NCBI GenBank assembly: GCA_017458065.1
Contig: JAFTGD010000023.1
Span: 1-64,000 of the forward strand
Origin: Oscillospiraceae bacterium
Lineage (GTDB): Bacteria > Bacillota > Clostridia > Oscillospirales > Oscillospiraceae
DNA: 64,000 bases
Direction: 5' to 3'
A program made the translations under genes and the position numbers. This document shows, piece by piece, positions 8,294-16,371 of this stretch; positions within the stretch are counted from its first letter, which is position 1; each line of letters starts with the position of its first letter. The notes beneath the pieces were generated by a model. It was not told the origin of the DNA. It worked only from the letters and a program-made list of their open reading frames with translations, and ran no database searches.

Positions 8294-9172
8294 TCAATAC
8301 TTTTCCATCGGGATCTTCTCTGTCGGTGCGGGGAAAGACCGGGACAGCTGTTCAATGTCCTCCTCCGTCAGAGAGATCTGTTTGACGGCGTAATTTTCTT
8401 CAATATGGTCGAAGCCGACCGCCTTCGGCATCGCGGCGAAGTCCTCCAGCCGCAGCACAAAGGCCAGCAGGACCTGAACGATCGAGCAGCCGTGGCGCTC
8501 GGCCACCGCTCTGACGTTCGGGTCGCGGACCATCATCTCCTTGGAGACGCGGTCCTGGGTCACGAGGGCGCCTGCCTGCCCCACCGGGCAGTAGGCCATA
8601 AAGGGGACCCCCTTTTCTCTCTGCCAGGGTACCAGGTCATATTCTACACCACGGCTGCCCAGGTTGTAAAGGATCTGATTGACGCAGCAGTTTTTCCCGT
8701 CCGGGACCTGCCAGAGGTCTTCCATATCCTGCACGTCGAAGTTGGAGACGCCCCAGCGCCGGATTTTCCCTCTGGCCTTCAGGTCCTCCATGCAGGCGGC
8801 GACCTCGCCGAGGTCGCTGTCGCCCCGCCAGTGCAGCAGGTACAGGTCGGCGTAATCCGTCCCCAGCAGGCAGAGCGAGCGGTCCAGACTGGAATAGATC
8901 CGCTTCCGGTTGGCATTTTCCGGCAGGACCTTGGTCACAATAAACTGGTCCTCCCTGCGATAGCCCTCCAGGGCTTTCCCCACAAGCAGTTCGGACTTGC
9001 CGTCGGCGTACATCTCCGCCGAATCGATCAGCCGGAAGCCCAGATCGAAGCCGTGCCGCAGCCCGGCGATCTCCCGCTCCATCTTTGCGTCGTCCTCGGC
9101 CATCTGCCAAGTTCCCTGCCCCAGGCGGGGCATGAGGGAACCGTCAGGCAGTTGGACTGTCTCTTTGAACAT
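8294..9172 (-). CDS. Aldo/keto reductase
   Basis: This 292-residue NAD(P)H-dependent oxidoreductase keeps the family tetrad: Asp and Tyr in IDSAEMYADGKSE, Lys in VTKVLP, and His in LYLLHWRG. It should reduce an aldehyde or ketone to an alcohol, or the reverse. The start at 9172 is just after the transporter stop codon; the longer open frame upstream of it is only the shadow of the transporter gene. Placed between a lysine-class transporter and a GRE, it may act on a carbonyl product of the GRE. That coupling is inference. Confidence 0.9.
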   Translation of the reverse strand: MFKETVQLPDGSLMPRLGQGTWQMAEDDAKMEREIAGLRHGFDLGFRLIDSAEMYADGKSELLVGKALEGYRREDQFIVTKVLPENANRKRIYSSLDRSLCLLGTDYADLYLLHWRGDSDLGEVAACMEDLKARGKIRRWGVSNFDVQDMEDLWQVPDGKNCCVNQILYNLGSRGVEYDLVPWQREKGVPFMAYCPVGQAGALVTQDRVSKEMMVRDPNVRAVAERHGCSIVQVLLAFVLRLEDFAAMPKAVGFDHIEENYAVKQISLTEEDIEQLSRSFPAPTEKIPMEKY

Positions 9173-9179
9173 AATCGGA

Positions 9180-10724
9180 TTAAGCCTCCGCGGGTTCGAC
9201 GTAGTTCTTCTCCGCGACGCGGTGCAGCGCATAGACGACCGCAACCAGCAGAACGGCGGAGACGACCAGGCCGAGAACGCCGTTGCCGGTGAGGCCGATG
9301 AGGATATAGCCAACCAGGCTGCAGGCGGCAATCGTCAGGGCATAGGGCATCTGGGAGTTCACATGGTCCAGATGGTTGCAGCTGGCGCCGGTGCTGGAGA
9401 GGATCGTCGTGTCGGAGATGGGCGAGCAGTGATCGCCGAAGATGCTGCCGGCCAGCGTGGCGGCGAGGGCGGCGACGGTGAGTTCCGGCGCGATGGTCTG
9501 GGCAACCGGTGCCACGATGGGCAGCAGGATGCCGAAGGTACCCCAGGACGTGCCGGTGGAGAAGCTCAGGAACGCTGCAAAGATAAAGACAATGACGGGC
9601 AGAATCGCACCGGGCACGCCCAGCGTCTGGAACAGATTGCTCACATATTCCGGAGTGCTCAGCAGCTCGCGGCAGACGCCGCCGATGGCCCAGGCCAGAA
9701 GCAGGATGACGCCGGCGGTGATCATGGGCTCCATGCCCTTGATCATGCCGTCAAAGAACTCGTGGAAGGACATGATCTTGCGGGGGACATAGAGCAACAG
9801 CGTGAAGAGCAGCGCCGCAAAGGATCCCCAAGTCAGTGCCTGACCGGAAACGCTGTTGCCGAGGGAGGGGCCGAACTGTCCGGCCACGGAGGGATCGTCG
9901 CTCCAGAAGCCGCCGATGTACATCATGGCCAGAATCGAGACGACAACCAGCACCAGGATCGGGAGGATCATGTCCCAAAGCGTCGCGTTGGTGGGCGTCT
10001 CCATCTTCTCGTAGTCCTGATCCGCCGTGGCGGAGAGGTTGCCGCGGGCGGCCTTCTTCTCAAACCGGTGCATCAGACCGAAGTCCCAGGAGAATACGCA
10101 GATCAGAATGACCATCAGCAGGCAGAGGATCGCGTAAAGGTTATACGGCACCATGGCCATGAAGCCCGAGATGCCGGACTTGAACACGCCCGTATCGACC
10201 ATGTAGCCGCCGACCGCAGCGCCCCAGGTTGAGATGGGGACCAGGATGCAGATCGGCGCAGAGGTGGAGTCGATCAGGTAGGCCAGCTTCGGACGGCTCA
10301 CCTGGTAGCGGTCAGTGACCGGCTTCATGACGGAACCGACCGTGAGGGCGTTAAAGTAGTCGTCGATAAAGATCAGGCAGCCAAGGAAAGTCGTCAGCAG
10401 GGTGGACTGTCTCTTGGACTTGATGACGCCGGAGGCCCAGCGGCCGTAGGCCTTGGCGCCGCCGGAGGCGTTAATCAGGTAAACCAGCGAGCCAAGCAGG
10501 AAGCAGAACAGCATAATATACATATCTGCGCGGTTGATGATCAGCTCGAACATCACGTTCACCGGGGCGACGACAGGGTTCAGCCCCGATGCAATGGCAT
10601 AGATGAGTGTCCCGGACAGAACGCCGGCTACCAGGGAGAAGACAACCTCCTTGGTAATCAGCGCCAGTACAATCGCCACAACCGGCGGGACAAGCGACCA
10701 TGCACCAACATAAACGGAATCCAT
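9180..10724 (-). CDS. NhaC-family transporter, probable lysine transporter
   Basis: This 514-residue membrane protein has about 11-12 hydrophobic segments and is typical of the Na+/H+ antiporter NhaC family: an early FSLVAGVLSGTLIYAI segment, FIDDYFNALTVGSVMKP, SFSTGTSWGTFGILLPI and GDHCSPISDTTILSSTGA. Members found behind lysine riboswitches were proposed as lysine transporters (LysW) in comparative genomics. The riboswitch here supports that assignment for this gene. It is the first gene of a four-gene operon and has a good AAAGGAG ribosome binding site eight bases ahead of the ATG. Confidence 0.88.
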   Translation of the reverse strand: MDSVYVGAWSLVPPVVAIVLALITKEVVFSLVAGVLSGTLIYAIASGLNPVVAPVNVMFELIINRADMYIMLFCFLLGSLVYLINASGGAKAYGRWASGVIKSKRQSTLLTTFLGCLIFIDDYFNALTVGSVMKPVTDRYQVSRPKLAYLIDSTSAPICILVPISTWGAAVGGYMVDTGVFKSGISGFMAMVPYNLYAILCLLMVILICVFSWDFGLMHRFEKKAARGNLSATADQDYEKMETPTNATLWDMILPILVLVVVSILAMMYIGGFWSDDPSVAGQFGPSLGNSVSGQALTWGSFAALLFTLLLYVPRKIMSFHEFFDGMIKGMEPMITAGVILLLAWAIGGVCRELLSTPEYVSNLFQTLGVPGAILPVIVFIFAAFLSFSTGTSWGTFGILLPIVAPVAQTIAPELTVAALAATLAGSIFGDHCSPISDTTILSSTGASCNHLDHVNSQMPYALTIAACSLVGYILIGLTGNGVLGLVVSAVLLVAVVYALHRVAEKNYVEPAEA

Positions 10725-10753
10725 ACTTTTTACTCCTTTACTGAATAAAGTGA

Positions 10754-10787
10754 AAAGCAGTTGGTGTCATGTCGCACCAACTGCTTT
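10754..10787 (-). terminator. Riboswitch expression-platform hairpin
   Basis: AAAGCAGTTGGTG and its exact complement form a 13-bp stem with an eight-base loop between the lysine aptamer and the transporter start. On the minus strand the stem is followed by TTCACTTTATT. This fits an intrinsic terminator that the aptamer could switch. I did not find a clean alternative antiterminator by eye, so the sign of regulation is open. Confidence 0.7.
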
Positions 10788-10855
10788 GTGGGTAATCACA
10801 CATAATCATGGAATTCGCCCGCCGTCCTGCTCCGGCGTGCCGATTCCGATGTTCT

Positions 10856-11030
10856 GTAATAATTAGCTCTCCGCAATGATGCGACAGTCATATGCATGTT
10901 CTGCATATGCCCAGGCAGGACTCAGGCAGCGTCCCCCTTCGGCGTACGCCCCTTTCCCGCAGCCCGGAGATTGCCGCTCTCCTTTGCGAACTGAGGTACT
11001 CTTGACAATACGCGCCTCTACTTTTATTAC
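10856..11030 (-). ncRNA. Lysine riboswitch (L box)
   Basis: Read on the minus strand, the leader contains the conserved blocks of the lysine aptamer in order: TAGAGGCGCG, AAGAGTA, GGGAAAGGGG, GCCGAAGG, CTGGGCAT, ATGACTGTC and GGAGAGCTA. The closing P1 helix is visible as GTAATAA pairing with TTATTAC at the two ends. It lies between a consensus promoter and the terminator-like hairpin, upstream of the NhaC-family gene. The control region therefore senses lysine and should govern the transporter and probably the reductase, GRE and activase behind it. Confidence 0.95.
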
Positions 11031-11037
11031 AGTCCGG

Positions 11038-11066
11038 ATTATAGCAAATGTTTTTTCTGTTTACAA
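11038..11066 (-). promoter_or_regulatory. Promoter of the lysine-riboswitch operon
   Basis: On the minus strand TTGTAA and TATAAT are separated by 17 bases. Transcription would begin within a few bases of the riboswitch P1 helix. Confidence 0.75.
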
Positions 11067-11132
11067 TATCTTAACTTTACCAAAATTGTACATCAAACGG
11101 CAGGCTTTTCTTGTGCGCTTTTGATCAAAAAC

Positions 11133-11148
11133 GGCGGCGTTTTCCGCC
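11133..11148 (-). terminator. Terminator after the DUF4317 gene
   Basis: GGCGG and CCGCC pair across a six-base loop; on the minus strand the stem is followed by GTTTTTG. It lies 25 bases past the DUF4317 stop codon. Confidence 0.65.
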
Positions 11149-11173
11149 TGTTTTCAGCTTCTGCCGGTCCCTG

Positions 11174-12304
11174 TCAGTCCCGGATGTCCACCGGCACGCC
11201 GTTGAGCTCGACCCCCGCGTCCGCGGAGACAAGGATATACTTTTTCCCGTCGATGACTCTTGCCTCCACCAGATAGCTGTACTTCGGGTTCATGGTGATC
11301 TTCACTTCCGGCGTGGCAATCTCCATCCGGCTGGTGCTGGTGAGGTTGCCCGGCCTCAGGACCGCATCCTCTCCCATGGCCTCGGTGCAGCCGGTGCGGA
11401 AGGCCTCCACCTGTTCCGGCGTGGCGCCGCTGTTTTCCAGGATCTCGCCCATCTCCTCGACCGAGACGGTCATCGGCTCGGGGTCTTTGGTCTCCTTGTA
11501 GACGGCAATGCGCTCGTTCAGCTGTTCATGCACCGCCTGCACCACGTCGAAGGTACAGCCCTTGTCCAGCGCACCGGTCAGCGTCTCGTTGAAGCTCTCC
11601 TTCTGCTGCCCCGCGGACATGGGCACCGGCGTGCGGAACACCGCGTCCACAAAGTCCTCGTGCCCGGCATTGATGTTTTTGGAATAGAACAGCGCGTTAT
11701 AAATATTCGCCGCGCGGCCGTCGAAGGTCGGGAACAGGAAGCCCAGCTCCGGCGCAGCCACAATCTGGCCGATCACGGAGCTGTGAAAGCGCTTTTCGTC
11801 CGCCACATAGCCCAGCTCCGCCTTCCCGGGCTTCACCGGGCAGACGCAGCAGAGCATGTATTTGTACACATCGCCGCGGTCGTCCTCTTCGCCGTCCTTG
11901 CCGTAGTGAGGCACGTCGTAGACGTCATAGGCCATCAGGATCAGATAGTTCTGATCCTCCATGTCGATGTGGTCGATGATGCAGCGGTAGAAGGCGTCCC
12001 GCAGCGCGGCGTCCTCCAGCCCGCTCTTGCGCAGGGCGGAGAGCAGGCGGTGCTCCTCGCTGTCCATGACCTGCCTGGTGGCAAAGGAGATGTCCAGCAG
12101 GTTCTTCCCCAGTGCGCCGGAGAGGGTCTTCTTCAGCAGCCCGAGGTATTTTTCGATCTCCTCCCGGCTCAGCAGGCCGAGGGACTCGTCAAAGGTGGAA
12201 ATGATCTCCTTATTGGTGTTGACATAGCAGCCGTAAATATGGTGGATGCTGTTGTGTTCCGGACGGATGCGGCGGCGGATCTCGCCGAGTTCTTTCTGAT
12301 TCAT
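11174..12304 (-). CDS. DUF4317 family protein
   Basis: This 376-residue soluble protein matches DUF4317, a family found almost only in Clostridia. The N-terminus reads MNQKELGEIRRRIRPEHNSI, followed by IYGCYVNTNKEIIS and a central LILMAYDVYDVPHYGKDG segment. No function is known to me and no catalytic motif is obvious. There is no signal peptide or membrane segment. It is monocistronic and divergent from the large flavoprotein gene at 12577. Confidence 0.85.
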   Translation of the reverse strand: MNQKELGEIRRRIRPEHNSIHHIYGCYVNTNKEIISTFDESLGLLSREEIEKYLGLLKKTLSGALGKNLLDISFATRQVMDSEEHRLLSALRKSGLEDAALRDAFYRCIIDHIDMEDQNYLILMAYDVYDVPHYGKDGEEDDRGDVYKYMLCCVCPVKPGKAELGYVADEKRFHSSVIGQIVAAPELGFLFPTFDGRAANIYNALFYSKNINAGHEDFVDAVFRTPVPMSAGQQKESFNETLTGALDKGCTFDVVQAVHEQLNERIAVYKETKDPEPMTVSVEEMGEILENSGATPEQVEAFRTGCTEAMGEDAVLRPGNLTSTSRMEIATPEVKITMNPKYSYLVEARVIDGKKYILVSADAGVELNGVPVDIRD

Positions 12305-12476
12305 ATGTTCAAGTATGGCTCCTTGCTTGTGATCTCGCTCCTGACCCTTCTCCCGGGCCGGGGCAAAAGCCTTATGATTCTAATCGCAAGCGCCGAAAAA
12401 GTCAACGGCGATCTTTCCTCTCCCGTATACCATACACATTTCCGGTTTTGTAGGGACTCTTTCCCGAAAATACCGG

Positions 12477-12505
12477 TTGTTTTTTCCGGTATTTTGTGCG
12501 ACAAT
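12477..12505 (+). promoter_or_regulatory. Candidate promoter of the ferredoxin/GltD-like flavoprotein gene
   Basis: TTGTTT and GACAAT are separated by 17 bases. The -35 element sits inside an inverted repeat, AATACCGG (12469-12476) and CCGGTATT (12486-12493), which could be a regulator site or simply a hairpin. This is moderate evidence only. Confidence 0.4.
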
Positions 12506-12576
12506 GAAAATGTATATTTGTGTCAAAAATCACAATGACAATAATCAAAATACAACACAAAAAAGGAGAGAGGCAC

Positions 12577-15279
12577 ATGGCAAGAGAAATTTTGTTCGAA
12601 CTCGGCAAAATGATCACCGACCGTCTTCCGTACAAATTCGGGGTGAAGAAGCTCACGGAAGAAGACCCGGAGTATATCATCCTCGACCGCGCATGCACGA
12701 ACGATGAAATCGCCGAGGTCATGCTGAAGATGGGCCTGCGCAAACCCAAGACCACCGCCGAAATCGCAAAACTCACCAAAAAGACGGAGAAGCGGGTGGA
12801 AGAGCTGCTCACCGATGCCGCCAACCACGGCATTGTCGAGTACAACTGGGAAAACCCGCAGCACGAGAAACAGTGGTATGTCCAGCTGTTCGTTCCCGGC
12901 ATTGCCGAGATGACCAACATGGTGCTGGACCAGGTCGAGAAGTACCCCGAGCTGGCTGACAGCTTCGACAAGATGACCTTCCTCCCGCTGGAGGGCAAGA
13001 CCCACCTGATGCCTCCCGGCGGCAACGGAATCGGCATGCATGTCATCCCGGTTGAAAAAGCCATCAACGCGACAAACACATCCATTTCCATTGAGCACAT
13101 TTCCCACTGGCTGGACAAGTATGAGGGCAGCCTCTCTGTTGGCTACTGTTCCTGCCGCAACGCCCGCCGTCTGTACGGTGTGGGCTCGGGTGAAATCCAG
13201 GACGACTGCTGCATCGGTCTCGGCGACTTTGCCACTTACCTGGTTGAGACCGGCAAAGGCCGCCCCATCACCAAGGAAGAGGCTCTGCAGATCTGCCAGC
13301 GCGCGGAAGACAACGGTTATGTCCATCAGGTGACTAACATTGACGGTCAGGATAAGATCTTCGGTCTCTGCAACTGCGATCTGGGCGTCTGCTTTGCTCT
13401 GCGCACCAGCCAGTATTTCAACACGCCGAACATGTCCGCTTCCTCTTTCCGCGCCCACATCAACAAGGACAACTGCGTCGCCTGCGGCAAATGCGTTGAA
13501 GTCTGTCCCGCCGGCGCGGTAAAGCTGGGGCAGAAGCTCTGCACCAAAAACGGCGAAGTTCAGTATCCGCAGCAGGAGCTGCCCGGTCTGAAGTGGGGCA
13601 AGGACAAGTGGAACCCGAACTATGTTGTTGACAACCGCAAGAACTGCCACGAGTCCGGCACCGCCCCCTGCAAGACCGCATGTCCCGCGCACATCGCCAT
13701 TCAGGGCTACATCAAGCTGGCCAAAGAAGGCCGCTATCGCGAAGCCCTTGAGCTCATCAAGCAGGACAACCCCTTCCCCTCCGTCTGCGGCTATGTCTGC
13801 AACCGCCGCTGCGAAGACGCCTGCACCCGCGGCATGATGGACAAGGCCCTCGCCATTGACGAGATCAAAAAGTTCATCGCCGAGCAGGATCTGAAGAGCG
13901 ACGACCGCTATGTCCCCGCCCGGCTCTATCGCCGTCCCATCGACAAGCCCTACGACCAGAAGGTCGCCGTCATCGGCGCAGGCCCCGCCGGTCTCAGCTG
14001 CGCCTACTATCTGGCCCGCATGGGTTATGAGAACGTCACCGTCTTCGACCGCAACCCGCAGCCGGGCGGTATGCTTGTCATGGGCATCCCCAGCTACCGT
14101 CTGGACCGCGCTGCCCTGAAGGGCGAGATCGAAGTGCTGGAGAAGATGGGCGTCCACTTCCGGATGAACACCGAGGTCGGCAAGGACATCACCATTGATG
14201 AGCTCCGCGCACAGGGCTATAAGGGCTTCTATGTCGCCATCGGTGCACAGAAGAGCTCCAAGCTGAACATCCCCGGTGAAGAGCTGAAGGGCGTGTTCGG
14301 CGGCGTCGACTTCCTGCGTGAGGTCAACCTCGGCAAGAAGCCCAAATTGGGCAAAAAATGCGCCGTCATCGGCGGCGGCAATGTCGCGATGGACGTCTGC
14401 CGCACTGCGGTACGCCTCGGCGCCGAGACCTATGTGGTTTACCGCCGCAGCGAAGACGAGATGCCGGCCGACAGGGAAGAAGTCGCAGAAGCCAAAGAAG
14501 AGGGCGTAAAGTTCTGCTTCCTGAACGCTCCGGTTGAGATCGAGGGCAAGGACGGCAAGGTCGCCGGTCTCAAGGTCGAGATCATGGAGCTTGGCGAGCC
14601 GGATGAAAAAGGACGCCGTAAACCCGTCGGCACCGGCAAGTTCGAGACCCTCGAGGTCAGTTCGGTCATCGCCGCTGTCGGCCAGGCCATCGACTGGGGC
14701 ACGCTGGACGTCGGCGCGCTTGAAACCGGCAAGAAGGGCAATGCCGTTGCCGATTCCGTCACCTACCAGACCGCGCAGAAGGACATCTTCGTCGGCGGCG
14801 ATGTTTACACCGGACCGAAGTTCGCCATCGACGCCATTGCCGCAGGCCGTGAGGGCGCCGAGTCTCTGCACCGCTTTGTCAACGAAGGTCAGAGCCTCAC
14901 CGTCGGCCGCAACCTCCGCGAGTTCTACGAGCTCAACAAGGATGACCTGGTCTTCGGCATTGACTGCTTTGACCGTCCGGCCCGTCAGCCGATCCTGCAT
15001 GATGCCAGCAAGGCGCGCTCCTTCGAGCATGACCGTCTCACCTTTACCGAAGAGCAGGTCAAGGCGGAAGCCAGCCGCTGCCTGGGCTGCGGCGTCAGCG
15101 TTGTGGACCGGAACCGCTGCATCGGCTGCGGCCTGTGCACCACAAAGTGCATGTTCGACGCCATCCACCTGGAGCGCGATGTTCCGGAGGCTTCGACCAT
15201 GATCCGCTGCGAGGACAAGGTCGGTCCGCTTCTCAAGAACGTGGCAAAGAAGAGCATCAAAATCATTCGCAAGGGATAA
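12577..15279 (+). CDS. Ferredoxin-GltD-like NAD(P)/FAD oxidoreductase with extra Fe-S domains
   Basis: This 900-residue soluble protein has several parts. Residues 1-110 resemble a winged-helix domain (EIAKLTKKTEKRVEELL). A Cys-rich region follows with CSCRNARR, DDCCIGLG and LCNCDLGVC. A ferredoxin motif CVACGKCVEVCP starts at residue 300. From about 385 it is like the small subunit of glutamate synthase: a Cys-rich linker, the FAD site VIGAGPAGLSCAYYLA near 465 and the NAD(P) site VIGGGNVAMDVCRTAV. A C-terminal CIGCGLCTTKC ferredoxin lies near 847. It should move electrons between NAD(P)H and ferredoxin or an unknown partner. The start at 12577 follows AAAAGGAG; the open frame extends 19 codons further. 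Confidence 0.8.
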   Translation: MAREILFELGKMITDRLPYKFGVKKLTEEDPEYIILDRACTNDEIAEVMLKMGLRKPKTTAEIAKLTKKTEKRVEELLTDAANHGIVEYNWENPQHEKQWYVQLFVPGIAEMTNMVLDQVEKYPELADSFDKMTFLPLEGKTHLMPPGGNGIGMHVIPVEKAINATNTSISIEHISHWLDKYEGSLSVGYCSCRNARRLYGVGSGEIQDDCCIGLGDFATYLVETGKGRPITKEEALQICQRAEDNGYVHQVTNIDGQDKIFGLCNCDLGVCFALRTSQYFNTPNMSASSFRAHINKDNCVACGKCVEVCPAGAVKLGQKLCTKNGEVQYPQQELPGLKWGKDKWNPNYVVDNRKNCHESGTAPCKTACPAHIAIQGYIKLAKEGRYREALELIKQDNPFPSVCGYVCNRRCEDACTRGMMDKALAIDEIKKFIAEQDLKSDDRYVPARLYRRPIDKPYDQKVAVIGAGPAGLSCAYYLARMGYENVTVFDRNPQPGGMLVMGIPSYRLDRAALKGEIEVLEKMGVHFRMNTEVGKDITIDELRAQGYKGFYVAIGAQKSSKLNIPGEELKGVFGGVDFLREVNLGKKPKLGKKCAVIGGGNVAMDVCRTAVRLGAETYVVYRRSEDEMPADREEVAEAKEEGVKFCFLNAPVEIEGKDGKVAGLKVEIMELGEPDEKGRRKPVGTGKFETLEVSSVIAAVGQAIDWGTLDVGALETGKKGNAVADSVTYQTAQKDIFVGGDVYTGPKFAIDAIAAGREGAESLHRFVNEGQSLTVGRNLREFYELNKDDLVFGIDCFDRPARQPILHDASKARSFEHDRLTFTEEQVKAEASRCLGCGVSVVDRNRCIGCGLCTTKCMFDAIHLERDVPEASTMIRCEDKVGPLLKNVAKKSIKIIRKG

Positions 15280-15330
15280 CGGCCTGTCGCTATAGACAGT
15301 ATATACGCCTGAATAACCCATAAAACGGCA

Positions 15331-15371
15331 GCCGCCGGGGAAATGAGATTCCGTCTCACTTCCCCGGCGGT
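15331..15371. terminator. Bidirectional terminator between convergent transcripts
   Basis: An 18-base arm starting GCCGCCGGGGAA pairs with 15354-15371 over a five-base loop, with one internal mismatch. It is followed on the plus strand by TTTCCGTTTTTTCT and on the minus strand by a weaker TGCCGTTTTATG. It ends both the flavoprotein gene and the six-gene minus-strand operon. Confidence 0.85.
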
Positions 15372-15391
15372 TTTCCGTTTTTTCTCCCGGA

Positions 15392-16363
15392 TTATTCTCT
15401 GTATCGTTCCATGCACCGAAAGCACTGCTCGATCATATCGTCCATGATCTGCTTCACGGGCTTCACGTCATGAAGAATCCCGCTGATCTGGCCGATGGTC
15501 AGAACCCCGTCGTTCAGGTCTCCTGTCTCGAAAGCGGTCTTCAACCGGCGCCCGGATACATAGGGCGCAATCTCTTCAAAGGGAGCTCCGCTCTCTTCCA
15601 GCTGCTTCACTTTGACCGCAAGGCCGTTATTCAGCACACGGGTCGTATTCGTAAACCGGCGAAGCACCAGCGCCGTTCCGGTTTCATCCAGTTTTTCGGC
15701 AACCATCTGCTTTCCGGCCGCCAGAGCGGGCGCTTCCTCTGAGAGGAAGAATCTGGTTCCGACCGTTGCCCCCTCGCAGCCCAGCATCAAAGCCGCCGCG
15801 AGACCTCTGCCGTCTCCGACGCCGCCGCAGGCGATCACCGGGATGTCAAGCGCATCCACCGCCGCAGGCCACAGCGCGATGGATCCGATGTCGTTCTCGC
15901 CCACATGCCCGGCCGCTTCCGTGCCGTCCATGATGACCGCATCACAGCCGATCTTCTGGGCTTTGAGCGCGTGCTTGACGACCGTGCACTTGTGGATCAC
16001 GATCATGCCCGCGCCTTTCATGGCCGCCATGTAGGGCTCCGGCGCGCGCCCAGAAGTCTCCATGATTCGGATTCCCTCCTCGATGCATACCCGGATGTAG
16101 GACGGATAGTCGGGAGGCGCCAGGGACGGCATCAGGGTGAGGTTCACGGCAAAGGGTTTGTCCGTCAGTTCCCGGCATTTTCTGATCTCGGCCCGCAGCG
16201 CCTCTGCGGTCGGGAAAGTCGCAGACGACATCACGCCGAGACCTCCCGCATTCGATACGGCAGCGACGAGCTCCGCTTTGGCCAGCCACTGCATGGCCCC
16301 GGACAGGATCGGATACTCGATCCCCAGCATCTCAGTGATTCTTGTATTCAGCCTTCTCTTCAT
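15392..16363 (-). CDS. Nitronate monooxygenase / FabK-like FMN enzyme (first copy)
   Basis: This 323-residue TIM-barrel flavoprotein belongs to the NPD family, which includes nitronate monooxygenase and enoyl-ACP reductase II. Visible motifs are IEYPILSGAMQWLAKAELVA at the N-terminus, AVSNAGGLGVM, DGTEAAGHVGEN near the middle, and VIACGGVGDGRGLAAAL with the phosphate-binding GATVGTRF. In an anaerobe within a beta-oxidation-type operon, a flavin enoyl-CoA reductase or dehydrogenase role is more likely than nitronate oxidation. I chose ATG 16363, eight bases after the CoA-transferase stop, with GTGAGGA ahead. It is the last gene of the operon. Confidence 0.8.
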   Translation of the reverse strand: MKRRLNTRITEMLGIEYPILSGAMQWLAKAELVAAVSNAGGLGVMSSATFPTAEALRAEIRKCRELTDKPFAVNLTLMPSLAPPDYPSYIRVCIEEGIRIMETSGRAPEPYMAAMKGAGMIVIHKCTVVKHALKAQKIGCDAVIMDGTEAAGHVGENDIGSIALWPAAVDALDIPVIACGGVGDGRGLAAALMLGCEGATVGTRFFLSEEAPALAAGKQMVAEKLDETGTALVLRRFTNTTRVLNNGLAVKVKQLEESGAPFEEIAPYVSGRRLKTAFETGDLNDGVLTIGQISGILHDVKPVKQIMDDMIEQCFRCMERYRE

Positions 16364-16371
16364 GTCGTTCC

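Noticed and set aside
5049..8393. Very long plus-strand open frame (over 1,100 codons) opposite the GRE
   Set aside because: It is antisense to the GRE and activase genes, has repetitive low-complexity composition and no ribosome binding site; it exists because the real genes avoid certain codons in GC-rich DNA.
12523..15321. Minus-strand open frame of 932 codons opposite the ferredoxin-GltD-like gene
   Set aside because: Composition and motifs are only present on the plus strand; the minus frame shows no recognisable domain.
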